This document shows positions 27,100-35,783 of a DNA stretch of 64,000 nucleotides, in pieces; position 1 is the first letter of the stretch, and the number at the start of each line of letters is the position of its first letter. The notes beneath the pieces were generated by a model, which saw nothing but the letters and a program-made list of their open reading frames with translations, did not search any database and was not told where the DNA came from. The DNA is from an uncultured Neptuniibacter sp. (GTDB lineage Bacteria > Pseudomonadota > Gammaproteobacteria > Pseudomonadales > Balneatricaceae), in NCBI RefSeq assembly GCF_947498015.1, contig NZ_CANMIR010000009.1, positions 62,001 through 126,000 of the forward strand, written 5' to 3'. Position numbers and translations under genes: made by a program.

Positions 27100-30000
27100 A
27101 TGCAGTATCCTCTCTATTTTAATCGAGGAATATCACTCGGACAGGATTGTCTTACCCTCTTTAAGGTATCCCTTAAAGGGCTCGGTTTTTTGCTGCTTCT
27201 AATATTCAGCCTTCCCCTTTCTGCATCGCCCTTCAAGGAAGCTCCGGCCTTCCAACAGGTCTTTGAAACGCACAGTTCAGTCATGTTGCTGATCGATCCT
27301 GCAAGTGGCCATATTATTGATGCCAACCCAGCGGCCGCCAAATTCTACGGATACTCGCAACATAGCTTACGCGGAATGTTTATCCAGCAGATCAACACGC
27401 TCACCTCCGAGCAGGTCAAGGAGGAGCGGTTGATTGCTGAGTCTGAGGGGAGAAACTACTTTATCTTTCGCCACCGGTTGGCAGATCAGTCGGTACGGAC
27501 CGTCTCTGTAAATTCCCATCCTTTCATGATGAATAAGCAGACACTCTTACTCTCTGTCATCCATGACATTACGCCGGGCCGGCATGATGCCCAGGCGATG
27601 TGGCACTACCAGCAGAAACTGGAGGAGATGGTTGAGCTGAAAGTGAATGAGATTGAGCATGTGCGTGAGCAGCAACTCTGGATGATGTGGGGTGGTTTAG
27701 GTGTTCAGAGTTTCGTAATTGCGCTCTTAGTGGTGAATATACAACGGCGACGCAGATTGCAGCGAGCACTGGCCGAGCAAAGAAAAAGTCTCGCCAATAT
27801 TATCTGGGGGACCGATGTCGGTACCTGGGAGTGGAATGTTATCTCTGGTGAAGCGACTCTGAATGAGCGCTGGGCTCAAACAATCGGTTATTCACTGGAG
27901 GAGTTAGGGTGCATCAGCATTCATACCTGGTGGGATTTTGTTCACCCTGACGATGTTGAACGATCGAAAGAGTATCTTTTGGAGCACTTCACCGGAGAGA
28001 CCGATGCCTATCAGTGTGAAGTACGACTGCGTCATAAGCAGGGACACTGGGTTTGGGTGCAGGACCGAGGCAAGGTTGTCGAGTGGACGGATGAGGGCAA
28101 ACCGCTGCTGGTTTCAGGGACCCATTTTGATATCAGTAAACGCAAAGCCGCTGAAGAGGGATTACGCCAGGCTGCCAGCGTTTTTGAATATGCAAACGAA
28201 GGGATCATGATTACGGATCCTGAGGGCATCATTCAGAATGCCAATCATGCCTTTAGTAAGATCACAGGGTATGAGCGGGGCGAGGTTGTGGGTAAAAACC
28301 CTCGAATACTTAGCTCCGGGTATCATGATGCCGACTATTTTGAGGAGATGTGGCAAACGCTTCAGGAGAAGGGCTCGTGGACCAATGAGGTATGGAACCG
28401 GCGTAAGTCAGGTGAGGTGTTTGCCGCAATGCAGACGGTCAGTGCGGTCAAGGACGATGCTGGAAATGTCCTGCGTTACGTTTCACTGTTTTCTGATATC
28501 ACGGCGTTGAAAGAGCAACAGAATAAGCTGGAAAAGATAGCACATTTTGATGCGCTGACCGGGCTGCCTAACCGGGTATTGCTCTCTGACAGATTGCACC
28601 AGGCTATTGCTCGAGCACGACGGTTTGAGACGTTAATTGCGGTGGTATTCTTTGACCTTGATGGCTTCAAGGCGGTGAATGATAACTTCGGCCACAGTAT
28701 TGGGGATCGTTTACTGGTCAAGATCGCATCGCGCAGTGAATCTGCCCTGCGGGAAGGCGACAGCCTGGCCCGATTGGGAGGGGATGAGTTCGTTGTTGTG
28801 TTACAGGATCTGGAAAGCCATGAGGCTGCACTGCTGATCGTCGAACGATTGATGCAGATGATTGCCACCCCCGTGCAGATTCAAAATCACCAGCATCGCG
28901 TCTCAGCAAGCTTTGGCTTGACCTATTTCCCTCAGATGGAAGAGATCGATGCAGATCAGTTGGTCAGGCAGGCCGATCAGGCGATGTATATTGCCAAGCA
29001 GAGTGGCAAGAACCGTTATCATATTTTTGATGCTGAGCAGGACCGTTCTATTCGAGGTAAGCACGATAAGCTACAGCGTATACAGGATGCTTTAGAGGCC
29101 AATGAGTTTGTGCTTGTCTATCAACCTAAAGTGAATATGCGCAGTGGTGATGTGATCGGGGTTGAGGCTCTGATTCGCTGGCAGCACCCTGAATCTGGTC
29201 TGCTTTCACCCGCGGAATTCTTACCGATTATCGAAGGGAATCAGGAGCTGGTCATCACCGTGGGTGAATGGGTGATTGAGCAAGCGCTGACGCAGATTGA
29301 GCGTTGGCGCGGTGAGGGAATTGATCTGCCAATTAGCGTCAATGTGGATGCTTTGCACCTGCAGGTGCCCGACTTTGTTGACAGGATCAGGCGGTTACTG
29401 GCTCAGCATCCCAGAGTCTTACCTGGCGATCTGGAGCTTGAGGTGCTTGAAAGTAGTGCCTTAAATGATATCTCCCGTGTCTCCGGCATTATTAATGCCT
29501 GCCGTGAGATAGGGATCAGTTTTGCCTTAGATGATTTTGGTACGGGATACTCCTCCCTGACCTATCTGAAACAGTTACCGGCGAACCTTTTGAAAATAGA
29601 TCAGAGCTTTGTCCGGGATATGTTAGAGGATATGGAAGACCTATCGATTCTCGAAGGGGTGCTTGGGCTGGCAAATGCTTTCCGATGCGAAACGATTGCA
29701 GAGGGGGTGGAGTCAGTCGAACAGGGTGAGATGCTATTAATGATGGGGTGTGAGCTTGCCCAGGGCTATGTGATCGCAAAGCCGATGTCACCAGCTTCTG
29801 TGCCCGGATGGCTGGCTAACTGGACTCTCCCGCAGAGTTGGAGAGGACGCAACCCGATCAGCCGTGATGAATTACCCTTACTGTTTGCCATTGTTGAACA
29901 TCGCACCTGGTATAACCGGGTAAAGGATAGCCTCAGTCAGATCGGGAAGCGGTCTGAGGTACGACATTCATGCCAGTTTGGTCGATGGATTGCGAAGATC

Positions 30001-30186
30001 GATTATAGCCGTTATGAAGATCAACTGGATCTTCGACAGTTGAGAAGTCTGCATGACGAGGTACACCGGATTGCAGATGAGCTGCTCCACAAAGCGCATG
30101 ATGGCGAGAACTACACCTATGTGTTGAAACAGTTTGATGCGAGTTTTAAAGCCTTTCTGCAAGGGCTTACCAGTATGCTGAGGTAA
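27100..30186 (+). CDS. PAS-GGDEF-EAL c-di-GMP enzyme with C-terminal zinc-binding CZB domain
   Basis: Bifunctional c-di-GMP protein of 1028 residues. N-terminal hydrophobic segment at 27-44, a PAS at about 50-165, a membrane helix at about 200-218, two more PAS domains (about 230-350 and 355-475), GGDEF at about 485-645 (GGDEF 560-564; inhibitory RxxD at 551-554) and EAL at about 660-905 (EAL 689-691, DDFGTGYSSL, AEGVES). All catalytic motifs for synthesis and breakdown appear intact. The last 110 residues form a CZB domain with the three-His, one-Cys zinc set His934, Cys958 (CQFGRW), His985 and His989; spacings of 27 and 4 match the E. coli DgcZ zinc site. Zinc probably adjusts activity. Confidence 0.9.
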   Translation: MQYPLYFNRGISLGQDCLTLFKVSLKGLGFLLLLIFSLPLSASPFKEAPAFQQVFETHSSVMLLIDPASGHIIDANPAAAKFYGYSQHSLRGMFIQQINTLTSEQVKEERLIAESEGRNYFIFRHRLADQSVRTVSVNSHPFMMNKQTLLLSVIHDITPGRHDAQAMWHYQQKLEEMVELKVNEIEHVREQQLWMMWGGLGVQSFVIALLVVNIQRRRRLQRALAEQRKSLANIIWGTDVGTWEWNVISGEATLNERWAQTIGYSLEELGCISIHTWWDFVHPDDVERSKEYLLEHFTGETDAYQCEVRLRHKQGHWVWVQDRGKVVEWTDEGKPLLVSGTHFDISKRKAAEEGLRQAASVFEYANEGIMITDPEGIIQNANHAFSKITGYERGEVVGKNPRILSSGYHDADYFEEMWQTLQEKGSWTNEVWNRRKSGEVFAAMQTVSAVKDDAGNVLRYVSLFSDITALKEQQNKLEKIAHFDALTGLPNRVLLSDRLHQAIARARRFETLIAVVFFDLDGFKAVNDNFGHSIGDRLLVKIASRSESALREGDSLARLGGDEFVVVLQDLESHEAALLIVERLMQMIATPVQIQNHQHRVSASFGLTYFPQMEEIDADQLVRQADQAMYIAKQSGKNRYHIFDAEQDRSIRGKHDKLQRIQDALEANEFVLVYQPKVNMRSGDVIGVEALIRWQHPESGLLSPAEFLPIIEGNQELVITVGEWVIEQALTQIERWRGEGIDLPISVNVDALHLQVPDFVDRIRRLLAQHPRVLPGDLELEVLESSALNDISRVSGIINACREIGISFALDDFGTGYSSLTYLKQLPANLLKIDQSFVRDMLEDMEDLSILEGVLGLANAFRCETIAEGVESVEQGEMLLMMGCELAQGYVIAKPMSPASVPGWLANWTLPQSWRGRNPISRDELPLLFAIVEHRTWYNRVKDSLSQIGKRSEVRHSCQFGRWIAKIDYSRYEDQLDLRQLRSLHDEVHRIADELLHKAHDGENYTYVLKQFDASFKAFLQGLTSMLR

Positions 30187-30317
30187 CCTATTCCGCTAGT
30201 CCCTTCTCTGCTTGCATCAGATAAACGGTTGTTCAATTTACTCAGTCTGCACAAAAAATGTTCAATTATGTGCTATCTTTTCTAAACAAACGCTCGTATT
30301 AAACGGCGTTGACGCCA

Positions 30318-30410
30318 GAGATCCTTTCTCGAAAAGGCAAAATCCGAGCAATCGGATGACGCAAAGTCACGGGTCCCTCAGGGATAGCCGGACCACCACA
30401 GGAGAGTTAA
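30318..30410 (+). promoter_or_regulatory. Cyclic-di-GMP-I (GEMM) riboswitch
   Basis: Clear GEMM-I aptamer: AAAAGGCAAA (30332-30341), helix ATCCGA-GCAA-TCGGAT with a GNRA tetraloop (30342-30357), the invariant GACGCAAAG (30358-30366), then CACGGGTCCCTCAGGG and TAGCCGG closing the second helix. Order, tetraloop and spacing match the class that binds c-di-GMP. It lies in the 5' leader of the small secreted protein at 30466, downstream of a GGDEF-EAL gene. No T-tract follows, so control is probably translational. Confidence 0.92.
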
Positions 30411-30414
30411 ACCC

Positions 30415-30432
30415 ATGGAACTTCGTTCGTGA
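30415..30432 (+). other. Five-codon mini-ORF in the riboswitch leader
   Basis: ATG GAA CTT CGT TCG TGA, preceded by AGGAG with fitting spacing. It sits between the aptamer and the main start codon and could affect access to the downstream site by ribosome occupancy; it may equally be chance. Confidence 0.35.
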
Positions 30433-30465
30433 GGATCTCGCATAGTCCAATATGCGGAGGTCTGT

Positions 30466-30747
30466 ATGCGTTGCTGTTTCAGAGGATTTATTTACCTAGT
30501 GTTAGCGTGCTCTGCTACGTTAGCGACCGCTCAATCGGGTCTAGTTAACCCGCCACAAATCTCTTTGGTTTCCCAAAAGCTATCTCTGTTTGAGAACAGG
30601 GCCAGCAGCGATTTCTCCCCGGTTTTGGATCTTACGGCGCTTATCTGGCGGGAGCGCGAACAGCTCGATTCCAAATCGATAACGCTGCATCAGGATAAAA
30701 AAAGCCGGTTTTATATGGCGCTGTTGATGGCGTTAAAGAACCGTTAG
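30466..30747 (+). CDS. Small secreted protein under c-di-GMP riboswitch control
   Basis: Product of 93 residues with a signal peptide at about 1-23 (hydrophobic IYLVLACSATLATAQS) and a mature part of about 70 residues without cysteine pairs or known motif. GGAGG lies five bases before ATG 30466 and directly follows a GCATA/TATGC hairpin, suggesting that ribosome access is regulated by the upstream aptamer. Secreted or envelope proteins under GEMM control commonly act in adhesion, matrix or motility; the exact job here is unknown. Confidence 0.72.
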   Translation: MRCCFRGFIYLVLACSATLATAQSGLVNPPQISLVSQKLSLFENRASSDFSPVLDLTALIWREREQLDSKSITLHQDKKSRFYMALLMALKNR

Positions 30748-30759
30748 TGCTGAATTTAG

Positions 30760-33222
30760 CTATATCCTGTTAATCAGGGTCTGATAACTGTGATTTAGGT
30801 TTTGCTGGCGATGGCTGAGCTGACTGACTGCGATAAACAAGCCACAGCCGATCAGTGGCAAACTTACCCACAGGTACGGGTGCAATGCGGGTTCAAGTTT
30901 CAATAGCTGTTGATGAACAGACCAGAGGCTTAGCTCTGTGATCACAACGGCTAATAAGCCACTCAATCCACCTATCAACCCCATCTCCAGTTGATCAAGC
31001 TGCCGACACTGATGTTGGCTGGCGCCGAGTGTTTGTAAAAGCGCATTTTCATATCGTCTTTGCTCCAGCTCCTGTGTCAGCGTGACATAGAGGAGAACGA
31101 GTCCTGCAGAAGAGGTCAGGAGCATTAGCAGGGTGGAGAGGAGTGACAGTCGCTCTAATAGCTGTTGTAGCTGCGATAATATCTGTCGGACATCGATCAG
31201 AGTCAGAGTTGGGAACTGGCTGATCAACTGTCGGCTGACATCTGCACTGTTGTCGGTGAGGTGGAAGCTGGTCATGTAACTTGGGGTGAAATTCTCAAGC
31301 ACACCAGGGGAAAAAATAAAGTAAAAGTTGGGTTGGAACGAATCCCAACGCACCGTGCGGATACTACTGATCTCTGCAGTTGCTTCGCGGCCGGCAATAT
31401 CAAAACTGATCTGGTCGCCAATCTCCAGACCCAGCTCTTCGGCTTCTTTCTGTTCGATTGATACCCCACCTTGTGGCTGCCATCTGCCCGCAACCAAACG
31501 GTTATGCTCAGGTATCCCGGTTGCGCTTGTGAGATTCAGTTCACGTTTTAGGGAGGGTTGGTCCAACTGCTCCGGGGTAAGAACGTCTGCTAGTGGTTGC
31601 CCATTCACCTTGGTGAGTCGACCCCTGTAGATCGGCCATAGTGTGGAAACGATCCCGTTCTGCTGTAACAGCTGTTCGACTTCGGCCCTCTCCCACTCTT
31701 GAATGTTGATCAGGAAGTGATTAGGTGTCTCCGCAGGAAGTTGTGCCTGCCAGCGTCCCAAGAGGTCATTGAGTGCGATCAGATTGGTACTTAGCAATGC
31801 AAAGAGTAAACAGATGACCGGGATCTGTACCCGGTACCAGCGCTGTTGCTGTATGACACGGCTATTCAGGAGATGACCCAGACGGTGGTAGGGAGCTAAC
31901 CTTTGAGTGAGCCTGCTGGCGATATAAGCACCGAGCCAGCCCAGAACAATCCCCGCGATCAATAGGATGGCTATCAGGCTGAGCGTCAATGTCAGATTGT
32001 TCAGGTAGAGCGCGCTACAGACTATCAGGGTGAACAGTGCGATAACGTAGGGGAGCCTTCCACGCCAGGATAATCGGACAGCACGGCTTTGAAGTAACTG
32101 GGATGTGTTGCTTTTCTGCAGTACTAAAAGCGCGGGTATCCCCATCCCTAAGAGTATGGCTCCACCCAAAATGGCCCCGGTTGCATATACGAACCAGGAT
32201 GCATCGGGAATAGGTTGCGGTAATAGTCCCTGCAGAAGAAACAGCCCCAATCGTTCTAATACCAGTGCCAAAGAGATTCCGGTGAGCGAGCAGATCAACC
32301 AAGCGATAGCCAATTGTGAGATATAGAGCTGCAGGAGTTGTCGTTCACTCAACCCGAGGCTTTTCAGCAGTGCGGCACGCTTAAACTGACTTTGGGTAAA
32401 TCGACGAAGACTCAGGAATATCGTCATGGCTGAGATCAGCAAAGCAAACAGGGCACTCAGGCGTAGATAGGATGATGATTTAGTTAAGGCGCTGTTTTGC
32501 TGGCTTTCGTCGTTTTTGAGCGCGGTTAATTGTACGCCGGAGGGGATGGTTTTTTGCAGTTCAGTCGCCAGGACCTTGATCTGATCAGGTGATCCCGCAA
32601 ACAGTTGACGATATTGCATCCGGGCACCCGGACCAAGCAAACCGGTCCCTTCCAGTGCCCCTTCAGGAATGATTAGCTGTGGATTGAAACTGATAAACCC
32701 GCGTCCTCTGTCAGGTGCTGAGCGGATGATACGGGTGAGTGTGAAGGAGTGGTTTCCCAATTGTATCTGATCACCAGGCTGGAGCCCCAGACGTTCATAT
32801 ACACCGATCTCAGCCCAGGCCTCTCCTGAGGAGGGTAGGGGTGAGGGGCTGGGGCTATCCAGTTCTATCTGTCCGCTGGGGTAGGGGGCTGTTAATGAGC
32901 GTACTGTAACCAGCAGAAAATTTTCGGCATGGTTGGCCATTGTGGCAAGTTGAGTAACCTGGGTATGCCGGAGTCCTAACTTGTCTGCAGTGGAAAGATA
33001 GCGGTGTTCTAAGGGCCGGGTATGGCTTAGAAGCAGATCACCTCCGAGTAGAGCGCTACCTTGTCGCATCAGGGTGCGTTCAATTCGATCACCCAGTGCA
33101 GCCATCAGGCCGGAGATCGTGATCGCCATCATCAGCGCGAAGAGAAGGGCGCGCCACTCACTGAGCTTTAAGCAGCTGACACTCTGCTTAACGGCCAGGC
33201 GGAAGGGGACCGAGTTGATCAT
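30760..33222 (-). CDS. ybbP: ABC transporter permease YbbP (FtsX-like)
   Basis: Integral membrane permease of 820 residues, YbbP type: N-terminal helix at about 24-44, a MacB-like periplasmic domain, FtsX domains with helices near 250-420, then a second periplasmic domain and C-terminal helices at about 700-800. It lacks an ATPase and overlaps the ybbA gene (ATGA), so the two form a YbbAP-type exporter or mechanotransmission complex that may detach hydrophobic compounds or lipoproteins from the membrane. Substrate unknown in E. coli too. The neighbour tesA is usual. Confidence 0.9.
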   Translation of the reverse strand: MINSVPFRLAVKQSVSCLKLSEWRALLFALMMAITISGLMAALGDRIERTLMRQGSALLGGDLLLSHTRPLEHRYLSTADKLGLRHTQVTQLATMANHAENFLLVTVRSLTAPYPSGQIELDSPSPSPLPSSGEAWAEIGVYERLGLQPGDQIQLGNHSFTLTRIIRSAPDRGRGFISFNPQLIIPEGALEGTGLLGPGARMQYRQLFAGSPDQIKVLATELQKTIPSGVQLTALKNDESQQNSALTKSSSYLRLSALFALLISAMTIFLSLRRFTQSQFKRAALLKSLGLSERQLLQLYISQLAIAWLICSLTGISLALVLERLGLFLLQGLLPQPIPDASWFVYATGAILGGAILLGMGIPALLVLQKSNTSQLLQSRAVRLSWRGRLPYVIALFTLIVCSALYLNNLTLTLSLIAILLIAGIVLGWLGAYIASRLTQRLAPYHRLGHLLNSRVIQQQRWYRVQIPVICLLFALLSTNLIALNDLLGRWQAQLPAETPNHFLINIQEWERAEVEQLLQQNGIVSTLWPIYRGRLTKVNGQPLADVLTPEQLDQPSLKRELNLTSATGIPEHNRLVAGRWQPQGGVSIEQKEAEELGLEIGDQISFDIAGREATAEISSIRTVRWDSFQPNFYFIFSPGVLENFTPSYMTSFHLTDNSADVSRQLISQFPTLTLIDVRQILSQLQQLLERLSLLSTLLMLLTSSAGLVLLYVTLTQELEQRRYENALLQTLGASQHQCRQLDQLEMGLIGGLSGLLAVVITELSLWSVHQQLLKLEPALHPYLWVSLPLIGCGLFIAVSQLSHRQQNLNHSYQTLINRI

Positions 33223-33908
33223 TCATTGATCTCCCGAAGTGTGCCGTTATGCAGATGCAGGGCTCGCTGGCAGCGTCTGGCCAACGTCTCATCGTGTGTG
33301 ATAAGTATCAGGGTCGTATTCTGTTCCTGGTTCAGGTTAAACAGCTGCTCAATGATCTGTTCACCCGTATGTTCATCGAGATTACCGGTAGGTTCATCCG
33401 CGAAGAGCAGAGAGGGGGAGGTTGCAAAGCTACGTGCTATGGCAACACGCTGTTGCTCACCACCCGATAACTCTGCAGGTTTATGATGCATACGCTGTTC
33501 GAGGCCGACTTTGCAAAGCCACTCCTGAGCTTCTCTGGCCGCATTTTTGTGATTTCGTATCTGCAGAGGCAGCATCACATTCTGTTCGGCTGTAAGATCG
33601 GGTAGGAGGTGGAATGCCTGAAAGACAAAACTGATGTGGCGGTTTCGAAACTCAGCCCGGGCGCGATCAGAGAGTTGATTCAGGTCGGTGCCGTTTAGCC
33701 GAACCTGACCACTGCTGGGTTGGTCCAGACCTGCCAGCAGTGAGAGCAGTGTTGATTTGCCGGTACCTGAGGGGCCGATGATCGCAATACTTTCACCCCG
33801 AGCGATCTCAAGGTTGATATCACTGAAGAGGGCCAGTGAGCCCGCTTGAGTCTGAAACTGTTTTGCGAGATGCTGGGCACTTACAACCGTATCCATCGTT
33901 TGCGTCAT
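33219..33908 (-). CDS. ybbA: ABC transporter ATPase YbbA
   Basis: ATPase of 229 residues of the MacB/LolD family: Walker A GPSGTGKST, Q-loop VFQAFHLL, signature LSGGEQQRVAIAR, Walker B LLFADEPTGNLD, His switch THDE. It powers the YbbP permease. ATG 33908 is supported by AGGAACTCCC just before it; an internal ATG at 33896 is also possible. The start lies only 11 bases from the divergent tesA start. Confidence 0.93.
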   Translation of the reverse strand: MTQTMDTVVSAQHLAKQFQTQAGSLALFSDINLEIARGESIAIIGPSGTGKSTLLSLLAGLDQPSSGQVRLNGTDLNQLSDRARAEFRNRHISFVFQAFHLLPDLTAEQNVMLPLQIRNHKNAAREAQEWLCKVGLEQRMHHKPAELSGGEQQRVAIARSFATSPSLLFADEPTGNLDEHTGEQIIEQLFNLNQEQNTTLILITHDETLARRCQRALHLHNGTLREINE

Positions 33909-33919
33909 TGGGAGTTCCT

Positions 33920-34516
33920 GTGCGTATAGTTCTTTCCCTGTTATTCGTCATTCTGACCCTTCCGGTTCAGGCGGGTTCCCTTATTGTCCTCGGAGACAGC
34001 TTATCAGCTGCCTATAATATGCGGACAGAGCAGGGGTGGGTCCAACTACTGGAGAACCGCCTTGCATCAGAAGGTTACTCTCTGGATGTCGTGAATGCGA
34101 GTGTGAGCGGGGATACCACACAGAATGGTATAGCGCGACTTGAGAGGTTGTTGCAAGAGGTCGATCCGGAAATCGTCATTATTGAATTGGGGGGTAATGA
34201 TGGATTGCGTGGTACTCCACCTTTTGCGATAAAACGAAATCTGAAACGGTTGGTGAGGATGTCTCAGGAAACCGGTGCTCAGGTGTTGATACTGGGGATG
34301 CAGTTACCGGCTAATTATGGTGCTGCTTATACGCAGCAATTTAGCAAAATTTACCTTGATGTGGCCGAGGATGAAGCGGTTGCTCTGGTGCCTTTCTTTA
34401 TGGAACAGGTTGCGCTTGAAAAGTCTCGGATGCAGGAGGATGGCATCCATCCCAGTGCCGAGGGGCAACCCTATCTGCTGGATACCGTCTGGCCCTACCT
34501 CGAGCCGCTGCTGTAA
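33920..34516 (+). CDS. tesA: Acyl-CoA thioesterase I / lysophospholipase TesA
   Basis: Periplasmic SGNH hydrolase of 198 residues with signal peptide at about 1-17 (ending PVQAG). Catalytic blocks: GDSLSAAYNM (Ser nucleophile), SVSGDTTQNG, GGNDGLRG (Gly/Asn oxyanion hole) and DGIHPSAEGQ (Asp-His pair). It cleaves acyl thioesters and lysophospholipids. GTG 33920 is preferred because GGGAG is five bases upstream and the product then starts with the signal peptide; longer in-frame extension would overlap ybbA. Divergent tesA / ybbAP is a conserved arrangement. Confidence 0.93.
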   Translation: MRIVLSLLFVILTLPVQAGSLIVLGDSLSAAYNMRTEQGWVQLLENRLASEGYSLDVVNASVSGDTTQNGIARLERLLQEVDPEIVIIELGGNDGLRGTPPFAIKRNLKRLVRMSQETGAQVLILGMQLPANYGAAYTQQFSKIYLDVAEDEAVALVPFFMEQVALEKSRMQEDGIHPSAEGQPYLLDTVWPYLEPLL

Positions 34517-34530
34517 TGAATTCTGGGCAC

Positions 34531-34558
34531 AAAAAAGGCACCTAGAGGTGCCTTTTTA
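34531..34558. terminator. Bidirectional rho-independent terminator
   Basis: AAAAAGGCACCT and AGGTGCCTTTTT arms with a two-base loop, between the convergent tesA and sodB genes. Confidence 0.93.
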
Positions 34559-34573
34559 GCATTCAGGGTATGC

Positions 34574-35155
34574 TTACGCGAAGTTAGCGTTAACAAATTC
34601 CCAGTTAACCAGTGCCCAGAAACCTTTCAGGTAATCAGGACGAACGTTACGGTAATCGATGTAGTAAGCGTGTTCCCACAGGTCAACAGTCAGCAGAGGC
34701 GTCTGGCCTTCAGTCAGAGGGCAGCCAGCGTTGCTAGTGTTAACGATATCGATAGAGCCGTCAGCGTTTTTAACCAACCATGTCCAGCTAGAACCGAAGT
34801 TGTTAACCGCTTTGTCGTTTAGTGCTTCCTGGAATGCTGCGAAAGAGCCCCATTTTGCATTGATTGCGTCAGCAATAGCACCTGTTGGTTCACCACCACC
34901 ATTTGGAGACAGGCAGTTCCAGTAGAACGTGTGGTTCCAGATCTGAGCTGCGTTGTTGAAAACGCCGCCAGCTGGCGCAGAAGTGATGATCTCTTCCAGA
35001 GTTTTACCTTCGTACTCAGTACCAGGAACCAGGCCGTTCAGCTTAACAACGTAAGTGTTGTGGTGCTTGCCGTGGTGGAAATCCAGAGTTTCTGAAGAGA
35101 TGTGTGGTTCCAGAGCGTCCTTTGCATAAGGCAGCGGCGGAAGTTCAAAGCTCAT
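34574..35155 (-). CDS. sodB: Superoxide dismutase, iron type
   Basis: Cytoplasmic enzyme converting superoxide to oxygen and peroxide. The 193 residues, [20 protein letters not shown] start and length match E. coli SodB. Metal ligands are His (HHGKHHNTY), His (IWNHTFYW) and Asp/His ([13 protein letters not shown]). ATG 35155 has AAGGTGA seven bases before it; the longer in-frame extension to 35275 has no support. Iron specificity is inferred from the segments [16 protein letters not shown] and GSSWTWLV typical of FeSOD. Confidence 0.96.
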   Translation of the reverse strand: MSFELPPLPYAKDALEPHISSETLDFHHGKHHNTYVVKLNGLVPGTEYEGKTLEEIITSAPAGGVFNNAAQIWNHTFYWNCLSPNGGGEPTGAIADAINAKWGSFAAFQEALNDKAVNNFGSSWTWLVKNADGSIDIVNTSNAGCPLTEGQTPLLTVDLWEHAYYIDYRNVRPDYLKGFWALVNWEFVNANFA

Positions 35156-35444
35156 AAGTGTCACCTTATTTGTCAGTCGTAAAGACAGATAGTCAGAGGA
35201 TATTTGCATTTCCGTATGGCTCACGAGCAGCAAACACCCATTAAAAACAAAAAGCCTCGAAATGATAGCACTCAAGCTGGATCATTTCATGGTACAAAAA
35301 GTGTGCTTTTTAAGTATGCATAACAATATATTGGTTCAATATCTGTGATTTAAAGGGCTGCGACTAAAGTTTGCTGCATCTGGCGAGCTTTCCCCATAGA
35401 ATGGCCAGCACGTTTGATAACTATAAAAAAGTGATAGCTATACG

Positions 35445-35729
35445 ATGTATAAAGTTCTGATCTGGATCGCATTTGTTGCTCTGGCCATATTGACGGTAAA
35501 AACCCAGTTTTTATCATCCAGTACTTTCACCCCATTCAAAGAGGGGTGTATGAAAGCTGAAGGTGCCACGGAAGAGCGTTGTGATTGTTTGGCAAAATAT
35601 GTACACAAACATTTCAGTGATAATGAAGTGAAGTTGATTATGTCTAATCAGGCAACTGACCCTGACTTTAAATATAAAGTTGAAGAGGTGGTCAGGCTGG
35701 GTTCACAGCAGTGTGCTGCTGAGGAGTAA
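35445..35729 (+). CDS. Small membrane-anchored or secreted protein, unknown
   Basis: Product of 94 residues with an N-terminal hydrophobic helix (about 5-21, IWIAFVALAILTV) and a polar remainder with four cysteines (GC, CDC, and QQC near the end). The cysteines suggest disulphides in the periplasm. No known family is recognised. It is single, between sodB (divergent) and cysQ (convergent). Confidence 0.65.
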   Translation: MYKVLIWIAFVALAILTVKTQFLSSSTFTPFKEGCMKAEGATEERCDCLAKYVHKHFSDNEVKLIMSNQATDPDFKYKVEEVVRLGSQQCAAEE

Positions 35730-35745
35730 TCTCTCACACCTATAA

Positions 35746-35778
35746 GCGTAGCTGCTACCTTTAGCAGCTACGTTCTTC
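35746..35778. terminator. Hairpin between convergent genes
   Basis: Eleven-base stem CGTAGCTGCTA/TAGCAGCTACG with a four-base loop, followed by a T-rich stretch (TTCTTCTC). Probably terminates the 94-residue protein gene and cysQ. Confidence 0.6.
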
Positions 35779-35783
35779 TCCTG

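Noticed and set aside
30212..30445. Open frame of 77 codons over the riboswitch leader
   Set aside because: It spans the GEMM aptamer, has no ribosome site and its residues look random; the RNA structure explains the sequence.
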